Shown piece by piece: positions 1 through 8,916 of a stretch of 24,230 bases of DNA; within the stretch, counting starts at the first letter, position 1, and each line of letters opens with the position of its first letter. The translations under genes were made by a program, and so were the position numbers. The notes beneath the pieces are model-generated. The model ran no database searches. It saw only the letters and a program-made list of their open reading frames with translations, and was not told the DNA's origin. The stretch is from contig JBAWYD010000024.1 of assembly GCA_037143735.1 (NCBI GenBank), positions 1 through 24,230 of the forward strand. The letters are read 5' to 3'. This DNA is from JAPLJQ01 sp037143735 (GTDB taxonomy: Bacteria > Desulfobacterota > Syntrophia > Syntrophales > UBA2185).

Positions 1-78
1 AAGAACAATGATGACAGCATCAATGTGACACCCTGGCTTACGACGCCCGAGGGTAGGGCTTTTATGGAGAAGAAGTAA
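1..78 (+). CDS. 3' end of an unidentified protein (partial)
   Basis: The window opens inside a reading frame whose last 25 codons are visible and end in TAA at 76-78. The residues (ending TTPEGRAFMEKK) are hydrophilic and have no motif I recognise. The frame runs in the same direction as the exported LPP20-like gene that starts 135 bases later, so the two may be related in function, but nothing here proves it. The rest of the gene lies outside the window. Confidence 0.55.
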   Translation, partial: KNNDDSINVTPWLTTPEGRAFMEKK

Positions 79-213
79 TAACACTTGTGCTGATTTCACG
101 GTTGAAACCTTCCGGATATTTTGTTACTCTAATCGTCCGTGGAATTTCACAAAGAAGCGTTGTAAATGGGAGTATAGAGGATAAACATCCTGAACCTTTA
201 TGAGGAGGAGATT

Positions 214-1104
214 ATGAAGTCAAAAATTATCGTTGCAGTCTGTATGATGGTATCCGTGGTTTTTCTGTGTACAGGGTTGGGTTTTTGTCAGGAAAAGGTG
301 AGCGGTTCGGAGTGGACTCAGATCATCGAGCAGATGGGGGATAAAGGAAAGGTTAACTGGACGGAGGGGTATATTGAAGCTGTAGGAATCGGCGCCCCTC
401 CGGAGAGATATATCGGCAAACCCCAGGCCCGTCCCATGGCCTTGAGGGCAGCCAGGGTTGATGCGTATAGAAATTTGTTAGAGGTGACAAAAGGCGTCCG
501 TGTCGATTCGACGACGGTGGTTAAAGATTTTACCGTAGAGAGTGATGTCATCAGAGCCTCGGTTGAAGGACTCGTTAAGGGTGCCCAGGTTGCAAAACAG
601 GAATACATGTCTGACGGAACGGTGGAAGTGACCGTAAGAATGCCCATTGCCGGTGGTTTTTCTCAGATTATTGTTCCCAAGGCCCTTGAGAAGAAACCGG
701 AAGTAGCTCCTCCTGCCGCTCCGCCTGCCGCTCCTCCGGCAGTGCCGGCGCCGGCAGCAGGTGTCATTTTCACCGGGATGGTTATTGACGCCCGTGGTAT
801 TCAGGCGAGGCCGGCCATGTCTCCCAGGATTCTTGATGAAAATGGCAAGGAAGTCTATGGTTCGATGAATGTGGATCGTGAATATGCCGTTCAGCAGGGT
901 ATGAGCGGTTACGCAAGGGATCTTACTGCGGCCCAGAGTAACCCCAGGGTAACGAACAATCCCGTCAGCGTAAAAGGTGTCAAAACGGAAGGGCCGGGTC
1001 GATCGGATATCGTCATCAGCACTGCGGATGCGGAAAAGATCAGGTCTGCTTCCGATAATTTGAGTTTCCTGAAAAAATGCAGGGTCATGATTGTGCTGGA
1101 TTGA
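214..1104 (+). CDS. Exported LPP20-like protein with Pro/Ala linker and unassigned C-terminal domain
   Basis: The protein has 296 residues and starts at an ATG behind a strong GAGGAGGA site. A signal peptide with a hydrophobic core covers about residues 4-25. The sequence before Cys25 (LGFC) is a poor lipobox, so secretion by signal peptidase I is as likely as lipidation. Residues about 70-150, including RPMALRAARVDAYRNLLE, look like the LPP20/FlgT-N type domain of Gram-negative envelope proteins. A Pro/Ala-rich linker follows at about 163-183. The last 110 residues (VIFTGMVIDARG, EYAVQQGMSGYA, DIVISTADAEKI) form a second domain that I cannot name. The gene ends just before a strong terminator, so it is the last gene of its transcript. 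It is probably periplasmic or on the inner face of the outer membrane; its molecular role is unknown. Confidence 0.75.
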   Translation: MKSKIIVAVCMMVSVVFLCTGLGFCQEKVSGSEWTQIIEQMGDKGKVNWTEGYIEAVGIGAPPERYIGKPQARPMALRAARVDAYRNLLEVTKGVRVDSTTVVKDFTVESDVIRASVEGLVKGAQVAKQEYMSDGTVEVTVRMPIAGGFSQIIVPKALEKKPEVAPPAAPPAAPPAVPAPAAGVIFTGMVIDARGIQARPAMSPRILDENGKEVYGSMNVDREYAVQQGMSGYARDLTAAQSNPRVTNNPVSVKGVKTEGPGRSDIVISTADAEKIRSASDNLSFLKKCRVMIVLD

Positions 1105-1137
1105 TCCGGGGGAGCTGGCATTCCTTGATTAAAATTT

Positions 1138-1175
1138 GACCGCAGCCACCTTTAAATATGGGGCTGCGGTCTTTT
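1138..1175 (+). terminator. Rho-independent terminator after the LPP20-like gene
   Basis: A perfect 10-bp stem (GACCGCAGCC at 1138-1147 with GGCTGCGGTC at 1162-1171) encloses a 14-base loop and is followed by TTTT. It lies 33 bases after the preceding stop codon. It separates that gene from mutL, whose start is 27 bases further on. Confidence 0.85.
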
Positions 1176-1187
1176 CGTATGTATCTT

Positions 1188-1194
1188 GAGAGGG
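1188..1194 (+). promoter_or_regulatory. Ribosome binding site that sets the mutL start
   Basis: GAGAGGG lies 8 bases before the TTG at 1203. The in-frame ATG at 1158 falls in the loop of the terminator hairpin and has no such site. This favours TTG 1203 as the mutL start. Confidence 0.65.
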
Positions 1195-1202
1195 TATTCA
1201 TT

Positions 1203-3023
1203 TTGCCAGGGAAAATAGTTGTTCTGCCGGAAGATTTGACCAGTAAAATTGCAGCAGGAGAGGTTGTTGAGCGGCCTGCTTCCATTGTCAAAGAGATTCT
1301 GGAAAATGCCATCGATGCCGGTGCGACGGATATCACCATTCATCTGGAGAGGGGCGGATGCGGCTCCATCCGGATTATCGACAATGGCGAGGGGATGGAC
1401 GCCACGGATGTTCCTCTTGCTTTCGAGCGTTATGCGACGAGCAAAATCTATCAGTTTGATGACATTTACAAGGTAGCCTCTTATGGATTCAGAGGAGAGG
1501 CTCTTCCCAGTATCGCATCCATTTCCCGTGTCGAGATGATTACGAGAAAGCGATCGTCCCTGTCAGGGACAAAGATCACTGTTGAAGCGGGACAGGTTAA
1601 AATGATTTCGGAGGCGGGCTGTCCTGTCGGCACATCTGTTTTTATCAGCCGGATTTTTGATCCTGTTCCCGTCCGTAAAAAATTCCTGAAAACGGATACA
1701 ACGGAGCAGGGGCATTGCATGGATGTGATCACTAAAATGGCCCTGGCTCATCCCGGCGTCAGAATGAGGGTTACAGCAAATGGGAAGGACGTGTTGAATA
1801 TTCCCGCCACGGAGGACGAATCGGAGCGGGCATCTCTCATCCTCGGAATGGATAGCGTCAGGAACATGCTTCCTGTGAAGCTGACAAAAGGTGAGATGAC
1901 CATCAGCGGCTTTATTTCCAGACCCGAGCAGACGCGCTCCGGCACAAAGCAGCTGTATTTTTATGTAAACAGGAGATATGTAAGAGATTACCTTTTGAAT
2001 CATGCCGTCATGACGGCATACAGACGACTGATTGAGGCGAAAAGATATCCCTCCGTCGTTTTGTTTGTTGATCTTCCTCATTATGACGTTGACGTCAATG
2101 TCCATCCCGCAAAGATGGAGGTCCGTTTCAGGAACCCGCGAAGTATTTATGATATGACCGTTGAGACGCTCGTTTCTGCTTTGGCCCGTATTTCACCGGG
2201 TGTAGCGATGCCGGTTCCTGCAGGCCTTCCGGATGAAGGAACCAGACAACATCCTGCGGGGTACAGGATGAGAGTGGAGGAAGCGCTGAAACGATACACC
2301 CTTTCCTCGGGTCACGGGAAACTATTTTTCCATCAGGGGCTCGTCCATTTTGAGAAGCGTCATCCCGAAGGGGAGGATTTTGACGGACGGGACGAAGAGA
2401 CGATGAACCACCCCTGTGTGCCTGGAGTAAGCCTTGTTTTTTCGGATCTTGATTATCTGGGGCAGGTTGCGGGGACGTATCTTGTTTTTTCTTCCCCTGG
2501 GGGACTAACGATTGTGGATCAACATGCTGCTCATGAAAGAGTCCTTTTTGAGAGAATCAAAGACGGCTCTCGCAGAGAAGGGGATAAGATAATCAGTCAG
2601 AGGTTGCTGATTCCGGAAGTGGTGAGCCTTTCTGCCGCTGATTTTACTTTTTTGTCGGAATGTCTGGACATCCTTGAAGCTACGGGTATGGAAGTGGAAT
2701 CGTTCGGGGGAAATACTGTTGTTGTAAAATCCATGCCCGTAATGTTGTCACATGTGCAACCAGCCGAAATGATTCTGGACTTTCTTGATGACTTTTCCGG
2801 TGAGGAAAGGCGGATCAATGTTCAGGAAAGAAAAGACAGGATTTTCGCATTTCTGGCTTGCAGGGGAGCCGTCAAAGCGAATCACTGCCTTTCAGTCTCG
2901 GAAGTCTCTGCGCTATGTCAGGATCTGGATAAAACATCGTTTTCCGCCACATGCCCCCATGGAAGGCCTGTCCATGTTTTATTCGAATTAAAAGATCTGG
3001 AAAAGATGTTCAGGCGAAAATGA
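1203..3023 (+). CDS. mutL: DNA mismatch repair protein MutL, endonuclease type
   Basis: MutL couples mismatch recognition by MutS to strand excision. From TTG 1203 it has 606 residues. The frame is open upstream to ATG 1158, but that codon lies in the terminator loop, and the homology begins at PGKIVVLPEDL. The N-terminal GHKL ATPase shows KIAAGEVVERP, ENAIDAGA, DNGEGM, ATSKI and YGFRGEALPSIASI. The C-terminal domain carries the nuclease signature DQHA-x2-E-x4-E (from about residue 439), ACR (about 552-554) and CPHGRP (about 584-589). These mark MutL proteins that nick DNA themselves in bacteria without MutH. miaA follows after 15 bases, a common pairing, so both are probably co-transcribed. 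Confidence 0.97.
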   Translation: MPGKIVVLPEDLTSKIAAGEVVERPASIVKEILENAIDAGATDITIHLERGGCGSIRIIDNGEGMDATDVPLAFERYATSKIYQFDDIYKVASYGFRGEALPSIASISRVEMITRKRSSLSGTKITVEAGQVKMISEAGCPVGTSVFISRIFDPVPVRKKFLKTDTTEQGHCMDVITKMALAHPGVRMRVTANGKDVLNIPATEDESERASLILGMDSVRNMLPVKLTKGEMTISGFISRPEQTRSGTKQLYFYVNRRYVRDYLLNHAVMTAYRRLIEAKRYPSVVLFVDLPHYDVDVNVHPAKMEVRFRNPRSIYDMTVETLVSALARISPGVAMPVPAGLPDEGTRQHPAGYRMRVEEALKRYTLSSGHGKLFFHQGLVHFEKRHPEGEDFDGRDEETMNHPCVPGVSLVFSDLDYLGQVAGTYLVFSSPGGLTIVDQHAAHERVLFERIKDGSRREGDKIISQRLLIPEVVSLSAADFTFLSECLDILEATGMEVESFGGNTVVVKSMPVMLSHVQPAEMILDFLDDFSGEERRINVQERKDRIFAFLACRGAVKANHCLSVSEVSALCQDLDKTSFSATCPHGRPVHVLFELKDLEKMFRRK

Positions 3024-3038
3024 AAGGGCGCCCCTTCG

Positions 3039-3971
3039 ATGATAACCCCGGAATCTAAACCGCGCCTGATTGCCATCGTCGGTCCGACAGGCGTGGGCAA
3101 AACGGAAATGGCCGTCAAGCTGGCTTCTGACTGGGATGGCGAAATCATCAGCGCTGACTCTATGCAGGTCTACCGGATGATGGATATCGGCACGGCTAAA
3201 CCCTCCCTCGAAGAAAGAGCGGTGGTCAGACACCATCTGATTGATATCGTGGATCCCGATGAACCGTTCAATGCAGCCGCATTCATCCGAATGGCTGGAG
3301 AAATCATTGCGGCACTGCATGCCGAAAAAAAACCCGTCTTTGTCGTTGGCGGGACCGGATTGTATATTAAGGCTCTGTTTGGTGGTCTTTTCAAGGGGCC
3401 CGGCGCGGATAAACGAATCAGGGATTTTTATCGGCAGGAGTTGCAATGTCACGGGAAAGCGTATCTTTATGGCAAGCTGAAGGAAAAAGATGAACAGGCT
3501 GCGGTCAGAATAGATGCAAATGATACGGTCAGAATCATCCGGGCTCTTGAAGTCCTGGAGCTGAGCGGCGAGTCCATCGTAAAAAAACAGAAAACCCATG
3601 ACTTCGGCGATGGCCCTTATGAAAGTCTCAAAATCGGTTTCAGGCTGGAGCGGGAGACTCTGTATGACAGGATCGACGAAAGAACGGACGGAATGATCCG
3701 GGAAGGGTTTATGGAAGAAGTTGAGGGACTTCTTGACAGAGGTTATCATGAGAACCTCAAGCCCATGCAATCTCTGGGATATAAGCACATGGTCAGTTGT
3801 ATTAAAGGAACCCATTCGCTGGAGGAAGGGATCAGAATGATGAAGCGTGACACGAGACATTACGCAAAGCGTCAAATGACCTGGTTTGGAGCGGACAAGG
3901 AGATCGAATGGATCTCTCCGTCCGATGCCGGTGTTGCGATGCGGCGAATAGAGTCGTTTTTGTCCCAATGA
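3039..3971 (+). CDS. miaA: tRNA dimethylallyltransferase MiaA
   Basis: MiaA transfers a dimethylallyl group to the N6 of A37 in tRNAs that read UNN codons. The 310-residue length is normal for the family. The P-loop GPTGVGKT is at residues 15-22. It is followed by the family motifs ISADSMQVYR, TAKP, HHLIDIVDP and GGTGLYIKAL, and near the C-terminus by SLGYKHM and KRDTRHYAKRQMTWF, which belong to the tRNA-binding and catalytic core. The gene starts 15 bases after mutL with only a modest AAAGGG site, which fits translation coupled to mutL. Confidence 0.97.
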   Translation: MITPESKPRLIAIVGPTGVGKTEMAVKLASDWDGEIISADSMQVYRMMDIGTAKPSLEERAVVRHHLIDIVDPDEPFNAAAFIRMAGEIIAALHAEKKPVFVVGGTGLYIKALFGGLFKGPGADKRIRDFYRQELQCHGKAYLYGKLKEKDEQAAVRIDANDTVRIIRALEVLELSGESIVKKQKTHDFGDGPYESLKIGFRLERETLYDRIDERTDGMIREGFMEEVEGLLDRGYHENLKPMQSLGYKHMVSCIKGTHSLEEGIRMMKRDTRHYAKRQMTWFGADKEIEWISPSDAGVAMRRIESFLSQ

Positions 3972-4051
3972 CCGGATTTGAAACCCGTGTTTCTTCCGGG
4001 GTTGGCATTCTCACCTTCACGTTGCAATGGTCAGCCCGATTGTGAAATATC

Positions 4052-4080
4052 TTGACTTCGGGTTGGTATAAAGTTAATTA
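4052..4080 (+). promoter_or_regulatory. Candidate sigma-70 promoter before the TPR/SLH lipoprotein gene
   Basis: TTGACT (4052-4057) and TAATTA (4075-4080) are separated by 17 bases. They lie in the 195-base gap between miaA and the next gene. The -35 box is good and the -10 box is imperfect. This would be the promoter of the lipoprotein gene and perhaps of the valS cluster. Confidence 0.4.
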
Positions 4081-4166
4081 AATGCACGTTTTTTATCTGT
4101 AAGACCAGGTGTAGAAAAGATTCCCTGGCCTCTTTGTTTAACCGATTTCGATGAAAGGAGAGAGTT

Positions 4167-5339
4167 ATGAATCGCCAGATGAAGTATCGCAATTTATTTA
4201 TGTTTCTCGTTTTCGTTGCTGTAGGAGCCCTGGTTATCTCCTGCGCTCCCAAAGCGGCAAAACCTGTTGGTGAGATGGATACACCGGAACATCATTTCTA
4301 TACGGGCGTGAAATTGCTGGATCAGGGAAAGTATGCCGCGGCCCAGATGGAATTCGACAGGTCCATTCAGCTCGCCCCAAAATTTTCAAGGGCTTATGCG
4401 GGCAATGGTCTCGTGAAAGCGTATCAGGGGGATTCCAAGGGCGCCTTCGAAGTGATGAAACAGGCATGGAAGTATGCAAAACAGGACGACGAAACGGTTT
4501 TTGTACATGTCTGCAAGATCAGACTCTATACCATGGGAAAACCGGACAAGGATTGGCTCAATGATGCGTTAAGCGAGTTTGAGGCCGCCATAAAGATCGA
4601 TCCTAAATCGGCTGCCGCTTATTATTTTACGGGTCTGGCTCAGAAATCGGCGCTGAACTTCGAAAATGCCGGCCAGATGTTCAAGCAAGTCATAGATATC
4701 AATAAAGAATATGTCAATCAATCGGACGTTGAATGGAATCTGACTCAGAAGATTCAACGAGCCATGCCGGGAACCGTTGCCGGAAAGAAGATCGCCATCG
4801 TCGAACGAATCACGAGAGCGGACGCGGCCGCCCTGTTTATGGAAGAGTTAAAAATTGATGTCCTCTATAAGAAGAGAACACCCAAGATCTTTGATACAGC
4901 GTTCAAGGACCCTGAAAAAGCCAAGACCGCTGCAAGCGCAGCGCCGGCGACAGCCGCGGATATTGCAGGTCATCCCCTGAAAGTGGATATTGAAGGGATT
5001 CTCGCAATCGGCGTTCGGGGGCTGGAGACCTATCCCGATGGTACGTTCCGTCCCAATGAATTTGTAGACCGGGCGACCTATGCCATGATGATCGAGGATA
5101 TTCTGATCAAAGTCACGGGAGATAACGCCCTGGCGACAAAATTCATTGGCAGTATATCTCCGTTTCCCGACCTGAGAGCGGATCTGCCCTATTTCAACGC
5201 CGTCATGGTGGTGACATCGAGGGGCATTATGCAGGCAAAAGACCTTACCACGGGTGAATTTGCGCCCCTCAATCCCGTCCCCGGGGTGGACGCCCTCTTG
5301 ATTATCAGGAAAATCAAGGAAGAATTAAAGTTTTTCTAA
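4167..5339 (+). CDS. Lipoprotein with TPR repeats and C-terminal S-layer-homology-like region
   Basis: The protein has 390 residues. Its ATG follows a strong AAAGGAGAGAG site. The N-terminus is a lipoprotein signal with lipobox VISC, so Cys26 is the predicted lipidated residue. TPR-like helices lie at about 43-100 (YTGVKLLDQGKYAAAQMEFD, IQLAPKFSRAYAG) and about 130-190 (EFEAAIKIDPKSAAAYYFTG). After a linker, the C-terminal third has SLH-type features: RITRADAAALF, the ETYPDGTFRPNEFVDRATYA block at about 290-310, and a final FPDLRADLPYFNAV...SRGIM unit. SLH modules usually bind cell-wall polymers; in a Gram-negative lipoprotein they may link an outer-membrane anchor to peptidoglycan or a surface layer. 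valS starts 12 bases downstream, so this gene may be the first of the long operon. The exact function is unknown. Confidence 0.8.
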   Translation: MNRQMKYRNLFMFLVFVAVGALVISCAPKAAKPVGEMDTPEHHFYTGVKLLDQGKYAAAQMEFDRSIQLAPKFSRAYAGNGLVKAYQGDSKGAFEVMKQAWKYAKQDDETVFVHVCKIRLYTMGKPDKDWLNDALSEFEAAIKIDPKSAAAYYFTGLAQKSALNFENAGQMFKQVIDINKEYVNQSDVEWNLTQKIQRAMPGTVAGKKIAIVERITRADAAALFMEELKIDVLYKKRTPKIFDTAFKDPEKAKTAASAAPATAADIAGHPLKVDIEGILAIGVRGLETYPDGTFRPNEFVDRATYAMMIEDILIKVTGDNALATKFIGSISPFPDLRADLPYFNAVMVVTSRGIMQAKDLTTGEFAPLNPVPGVDALLIIRKIKEELKFF

Positions 5340-5351
5340 TGGAGATCTGCG

Positions 5352-8024
5352 ATGGCTGAATCGTCATTGAGCAAGGTTTATGAGCCCCGTGAAACGGAGG
5401 CAAAATGGTACCAGTACTGGCTTGATCGCGGTTTCTTCAGGGCCGAAGATACGAGTTCCAAGAAACCGTTTTCCATCGTGATTCCACCCCCCAATGTGAC
5501 AGGGATGCTCCATATGGGGCATGCCCTGAACAATACCCTTCAGGACGTGATCATCAGATACAAAAGGATGCAGGGTTTTAATGCCCTCTGGATGCCGGGA
5601 ACGGACCATGCCGGAATCGCCACGCAGAATGTCGTGGAACAGGAACTGGCGAAGGAAGGGGTCACCCGGCATGATCTTGGACGGGAAAAGTTTATCGAGC
5701 GGGTGTGGGAATGGAAGAAAAAGTATGGTGGGGTTATCACAAACCAGCTCAAGCGTCTCGGATGTTCCTGCGACTGGTCCCGGGAATGTTTTACCATGGA
5801 CGAGAATCTGTCCAGGGCCGTCCGGGAGGTCTTCGTGCGTCTGTATAACGGGGGGCTGATTTATCAGGGTGATTACATAGTCAACTGGTGCCCCCGTTGT
5901 CACACGGCCATATCGGATCTCGAGGTAGAATATAAGGAAGAACAGGGTTTTCTCTGGCATATCCGGTATCCCTACGTTGAAGGGAACGGAGAGATTGTTG
6001 TGGCCACAACCCGCCCGGAGACCATGCTGGGTGATACGGCGGTTGCCGTCAACCCCGATGATGCGCGTCATAAAGATAAGGTCGGACAATCGGTCATTCT
6101 TCCCCTCATTAACCGGAAAATTCCCGTCATCGCTGATCATTATGTGAGTGTGGAATTTGGTTCCGGGGCGGTAAAGATCACGCCGGCCCATGATACCAAC
6201 GACTTTGCCGTTGCCGAGAGACATGGTCTTGAAATCATTAAAATCATGGACGGCAGCGCTGTCATTAATGAAAACGGCGGCGTCTACCGGGGACAGGATC
6301 GCTATGTCTGCCGGGAAAACGTGGTCAGGGACCTGGAATCAGGTGGTTATCTGGTCGGCAGGGAACCTTATGTCCACAACGTCGGGCAGTGTTACCGGTG
6401 TAAATCCCATATTGAACCCATGGTGTCACGGCAGTGGTTTGTGAAGATCAAGCCCCTGGCGAAAACGGCAACAGCTGCAGTTGTCAAAGGCAAAACAAGG
6501 ATTCTGCCGCCCATGTGGGAAGGCACCTATTTTGAGTGGATGAACAATATCCGGGACTGGTGCATTTCGAGGCAAATCTGGTGGGGTCACCGGATACCCG
6601 TCTGGTATTGTGACAATTGCGGGCAAATGATTGTCTCAACCGTCGATCCCGATTCATGTTCCGAGTGCGGCAATAACAAACTCAGGCAGGAAGAAGACGT
6701 TCTGGATACCTGGTTCAGTTCCGCCCTCTGGCCTTTTTCAACCCTCGGATGGCCGGATAAGACACCTGCTCTGAAGACATTTTATCCCACATCCCTCCTC
6801 GTGACGGGATTTGACATTCTCTTCTTCTGGGTCGCAAGAATGATGATGATGGGGCTGTATACCATGAAGGATGTTCCCTTCAGGGATGTATATCTCCACG
6901 CCCTCGTTCGTGATGAGAAGGGGGAGAAAATGAGTAAATCCAAGGGGAACATCATCGATCCGATCGAAATGATCGATAAATACGGGACGGACGCCTTCAG
7001 GTTTACCCTGGCGGCGTTTACCGCTCAGGGCAGGGACGTGAAAATGTCCGAAGAGCGGATTGAAGGGTATAAGTATTTTGTCAACAAAATATGGAATGCC
7101 ACCCGTTTTTCCCTGATGAACCTGGAAGATTATCCGGGAGAAAGGGTTTCCGTCGGAAGAAATGAGGAATCTTTACCAGACCGCTGGATCAGGCATCAGC
7201 TTAACAGAACGGTTAACGAGGTTGTGAAAAGCCTTGATGAATATCGTTTTAATGAAGCCGCCGCCGCTGTTTACCAGTTTGTCTGGCATGAGTTCTGTGA
7301 CTGGTACCTTGAATTGATCAAACCAACCCTCTACGGCAAAGGTGATCCGGCACAGAGGCAGGCCACCCAGCAAACGTTGTTTACCGTTTTAAAGATTTCT
7401 ATTAAACTGCTTCATCCTTTCATGCCTTTTGTAACCGAGGAAATATGGCAGACACTGATCAGGGATGGAAGCTCCATTATGGTCAGTGACTTTCCTGCAG
7501 GGGATGATTCTCTTCAGGATCTCCAGGCAGAGAAACAGATGCGCGTTGTCATGGACGTCGTGACCAGTGTCAGGAATATCCGGGGTGAGATGAACATCGC
7601 ACCATCGAAAAAATTAAGAGCGGTGATTTCAGTTCCCGAAGAAGAACTCCGTGCGATCGTTACCACGGGGAAAGACCATATTGTCAATCTGGCCAATCTT
7701 GAGGCACTGGACATTGGCGGAAAGATGGAAGAACCGAAAGATGCCGCCACCGGTGTGATCGGGTCGATCCGGGTCTTTGTATTGCTGGAAGGGATGATGG
7801 ATGTCGCCGGAGAACTCGCCAGGCTTGAAAAAGAGATGGGCAGGGTAACGAAGGATCTTACGTTCGTTTCAAAAAAACTGGCCAATCGTGATTTTATGGC
7901 GAAAGCCTCAAAAACGGTTATCGAGAAAGAGGAGGAGAAATTCAGGGCTGTTAAAGAAAAACATGTCGTCCTGGATGCGGCACTGAAAAAACTCCGGGAG
8001 ATGAGTGCGCCACATCATGCTTGA
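5352..8024 (+). CDS. valS: Valine--tRNA ligase
   Basis: This class Ia synthetase charges tRNA-Val in the cytoplasm. It has 890 residues, within the bacterial range. The Rossmann-fold signature PNVTGMLHMGHAL has HMGH at residues 54-57, and KMSKS is at 526-530 (EKMSKSKGNIIDP). The editing domain shows TTRPETMLGDTAVAVNP and GSGAVKITPAHD, which hydrolyse mischarged Thr-tRNA. Cysteine pairs (WCPRC, CYRC, CDNC, CSEC) resemble the zinc-binding modules of the family. The C-terminus (about 800-885) is a charged coiled-coil arm that binds tRNA. A GGAG site precedes the ATG. The 3' end overlaps the start of nadC. Confidence 0.98.
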   Translation: MAESSLSKVYEPRETEAKWYQYWLDRGFFRAEDTSSKKPFSIVIPPPNVTGMLHMGHALNNTLQDVIIRYKRMQGFNALWMPGTDHAGIATQNVVEQELAKEGVTRHDLGREKFIERVWEWKKKYGGVITNQLKRLGCSCDWSRECFTMDENLSRAVREVFVRLYNGGLIYQGDYIVNWCPRCHTAISDLEVEYKEEQGFLWHIRYPYVEGNGEIVVATTRPETMLGDTAVAVNPDDARHKDKVGQSVILPLINRKIPVIADHYVSVEFGSGAVKITPAHDTNDFAVAERHGLEIIKIMDGSAVINENGGVYRGQDRYVCRENVVRDLESGGYLVGREPYVHNVGQCYRCKSHIEPMVSRQWFVKIKPLAKTATAAVVKGKTRILPPMWEGTYFEWMNNIRDWCISRQIWWGHRIPVWYCDNCGQMIVSTVDPDSCSECGNNKLRQEEDVLDTWFSSALWPFSTLGWPDKTPALKTFYPTSLLVTGFDILFFWVARMMMMGLYTMKDVPFRDVYLHALVRDEKGEKMSKSKGNIIDPIEMIDKYGTDAFRFTLAAFTAQGRDVKMSEERIEGYKYFVNKIWNATRFSLMNLEDYPGERVSVGRNEESLPDRWIRHQLNRTVNEVVKSLDEYRFNEAAAAVYQFVWHEFCDWYLELIKPTLYGKGDPAQRQATQQTLFTVLKISIKLLHPFMPFVTEEIWQTLIRDGSSIMVSDFPAGDDSLQDLQAEKQMRVVMDVVTSVRNIRGEMNIAPSKKLRAVISVPEEELRAIVTTGKDHIVNLANLEALDIGGKMEEPKDAATGVIGSIRVFVLLEGMMDVAGELARLEKEMGRVTKDLTFVSKKLANRDFMAKASKTVIEKEEEKFRAVKEKHVVLDAALKKLREMSAPHHA

Positions 8025-8850
8025 CAGACGTGTCTTACGCAAGCTCATTGGATCAGCCTTCAGAGAAGATATCGGTTTCGGCGATATTACAACGACAGCC
8101 ATCCTCACAGGGACAGAAACCGGCACAGCCAGGGCCATAGCCAAAGCTGAACTCGTCGTGGCGGGAATCGATGTTTTCAGGGAGGCCTTTTCTTATCGGG
8201 ACAGACACCTGGCATTTACCGGCTATTTTACGGATGGTCAGAGGGCAGGGAAGGGGGCGATTCTTGCGGAAACATCGGGCGCTCTCGCGAGTATTCTCAC
8301 GGCGGAGAGGGTGGCTCTCAATTTTTTTCAGAGGATGTGCGGGATTGCCACACTGACAGGGCAGTACGTGGATCAGGTCAGGGGAACCCATGCAAAGATT
8401 CTCGATACGCGGAAAACAGTTCCCGGACTTAGGTATCTTGATAAGTACGCCGTAAAAATCGGCGGAGGTTTCAATCATCGTTTCGGTCTTTATGACGGAG
8501 TGCTCGTCAAGGACAATCATGTTGCGGCGGCAGGGGGTATTACCGAGGCACTTGTACGGGTGCGCGGCCGGATTTCTCATACGCTGAAGGTTGAAGTCGA
8601 GATTAAAAATCTTCAGGAACTGGAAGAGGCTGTCGCTGCGGGAGCGGATGTGATCATGCTGGACAACATGACCATCAATGAGATGGGGAAAGCCGTTTCC
8701 TTCGTCAATGGAAGGGTTCCCCTTGAAGCATCCGGCAACGTCACGCTGGCGAATGTGAAAAAGATAGCGGAAACAGGGGTTGATTTCATATCTGTCGGAA
8801 TGCTTACCCATTCGGTATCGGCAGCGGATATCTCTCTGAAGGTCGAATGA
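8005..8850 (+). CDS. nadC: Nicotinate-nucleotide diphosphorylase (carboxylating), quinolinate phosphoribosyltransferase
   Basis: NadC converts quinolinate and PRPP to nicotinate mononucleotide, CO2 and PPi in de novo NAD synthesis. The ORF gives 281 residues from GTG 8005; ATG 8017 (277 residues, MLDRRVLRKLIG) is an equally good start. GGGAG at 7996-8000 sits only 4 bases before the GTG. Either way the gene overlaps the end of valS, so translation is probably coupled. Family motifs are REDIGFGDITT, ERVALNFFQRMCGIAT, DTRKTVPGLR, KYAVKIGGGFNHR, VKDNH, VEVEIKNLQE, DVIMLDNM and a glycine-rich SVGMLTHS near the C-terminus. The catalytic Arg/Lys/His set of the family is present. nadA and nadB are not in this window. 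Confidence 0.97.
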   Translation: MRHIMLDRRVLRKLIGSAFREDIGFGDITTTAILTGTETGTARAIAKAELVVAGIDVFREAFSYRDRHLAFTGYFTDGQRAGKGAILAETSGALASILTAERVALNFFQRMCGIATLTGQYVDQVRGTHAKILDTRKTVPGLRYLDKYAVKIGGGFNHRFGLYDGVLVKDNHVAAAGGITEALVRVRGRISHTLKVEVEIKNLQELEEAVAAGADVIMLDNMTINEMGKAVSFVNGRVPLEASGNVTLANVKKIAETGVDFISVGMLTHSVSAADISLKVE

Positions 8851-8916
8851 TTATTGTAAAAAAATTTTCAAAGCTCTCGAATTTCAGCAATAATTACTGA
8901 AAGCTGACCGCCGTGT

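Noticed and set aside
709..762. GC-rich repeat in the LPP20-like gene as a regulatory or mobile repeat
   Set aside because: It is in frame and simply encodes the Pro/Ala-rich linker.
2988..3968. A 326-codon - strand frame
   Set aside because: It is antisense to nearly all of miaA, which has every family motif.
5364..6224. A 286-codon - strand frame
   Set aside because: It lies wholly antisense to the 5' third of valS and shows no domain.
8053..8811. A 252-codon - strand frame
   Set aside because: It is antisense to nadC and has no recognisable motif.
8882..8902. Hairpin TTTCAG/CTGAAA between nadC and birA as a terminator
   Set aside because: The stem has only 6 bp with a 9-base loop and no following T run on the + strand.
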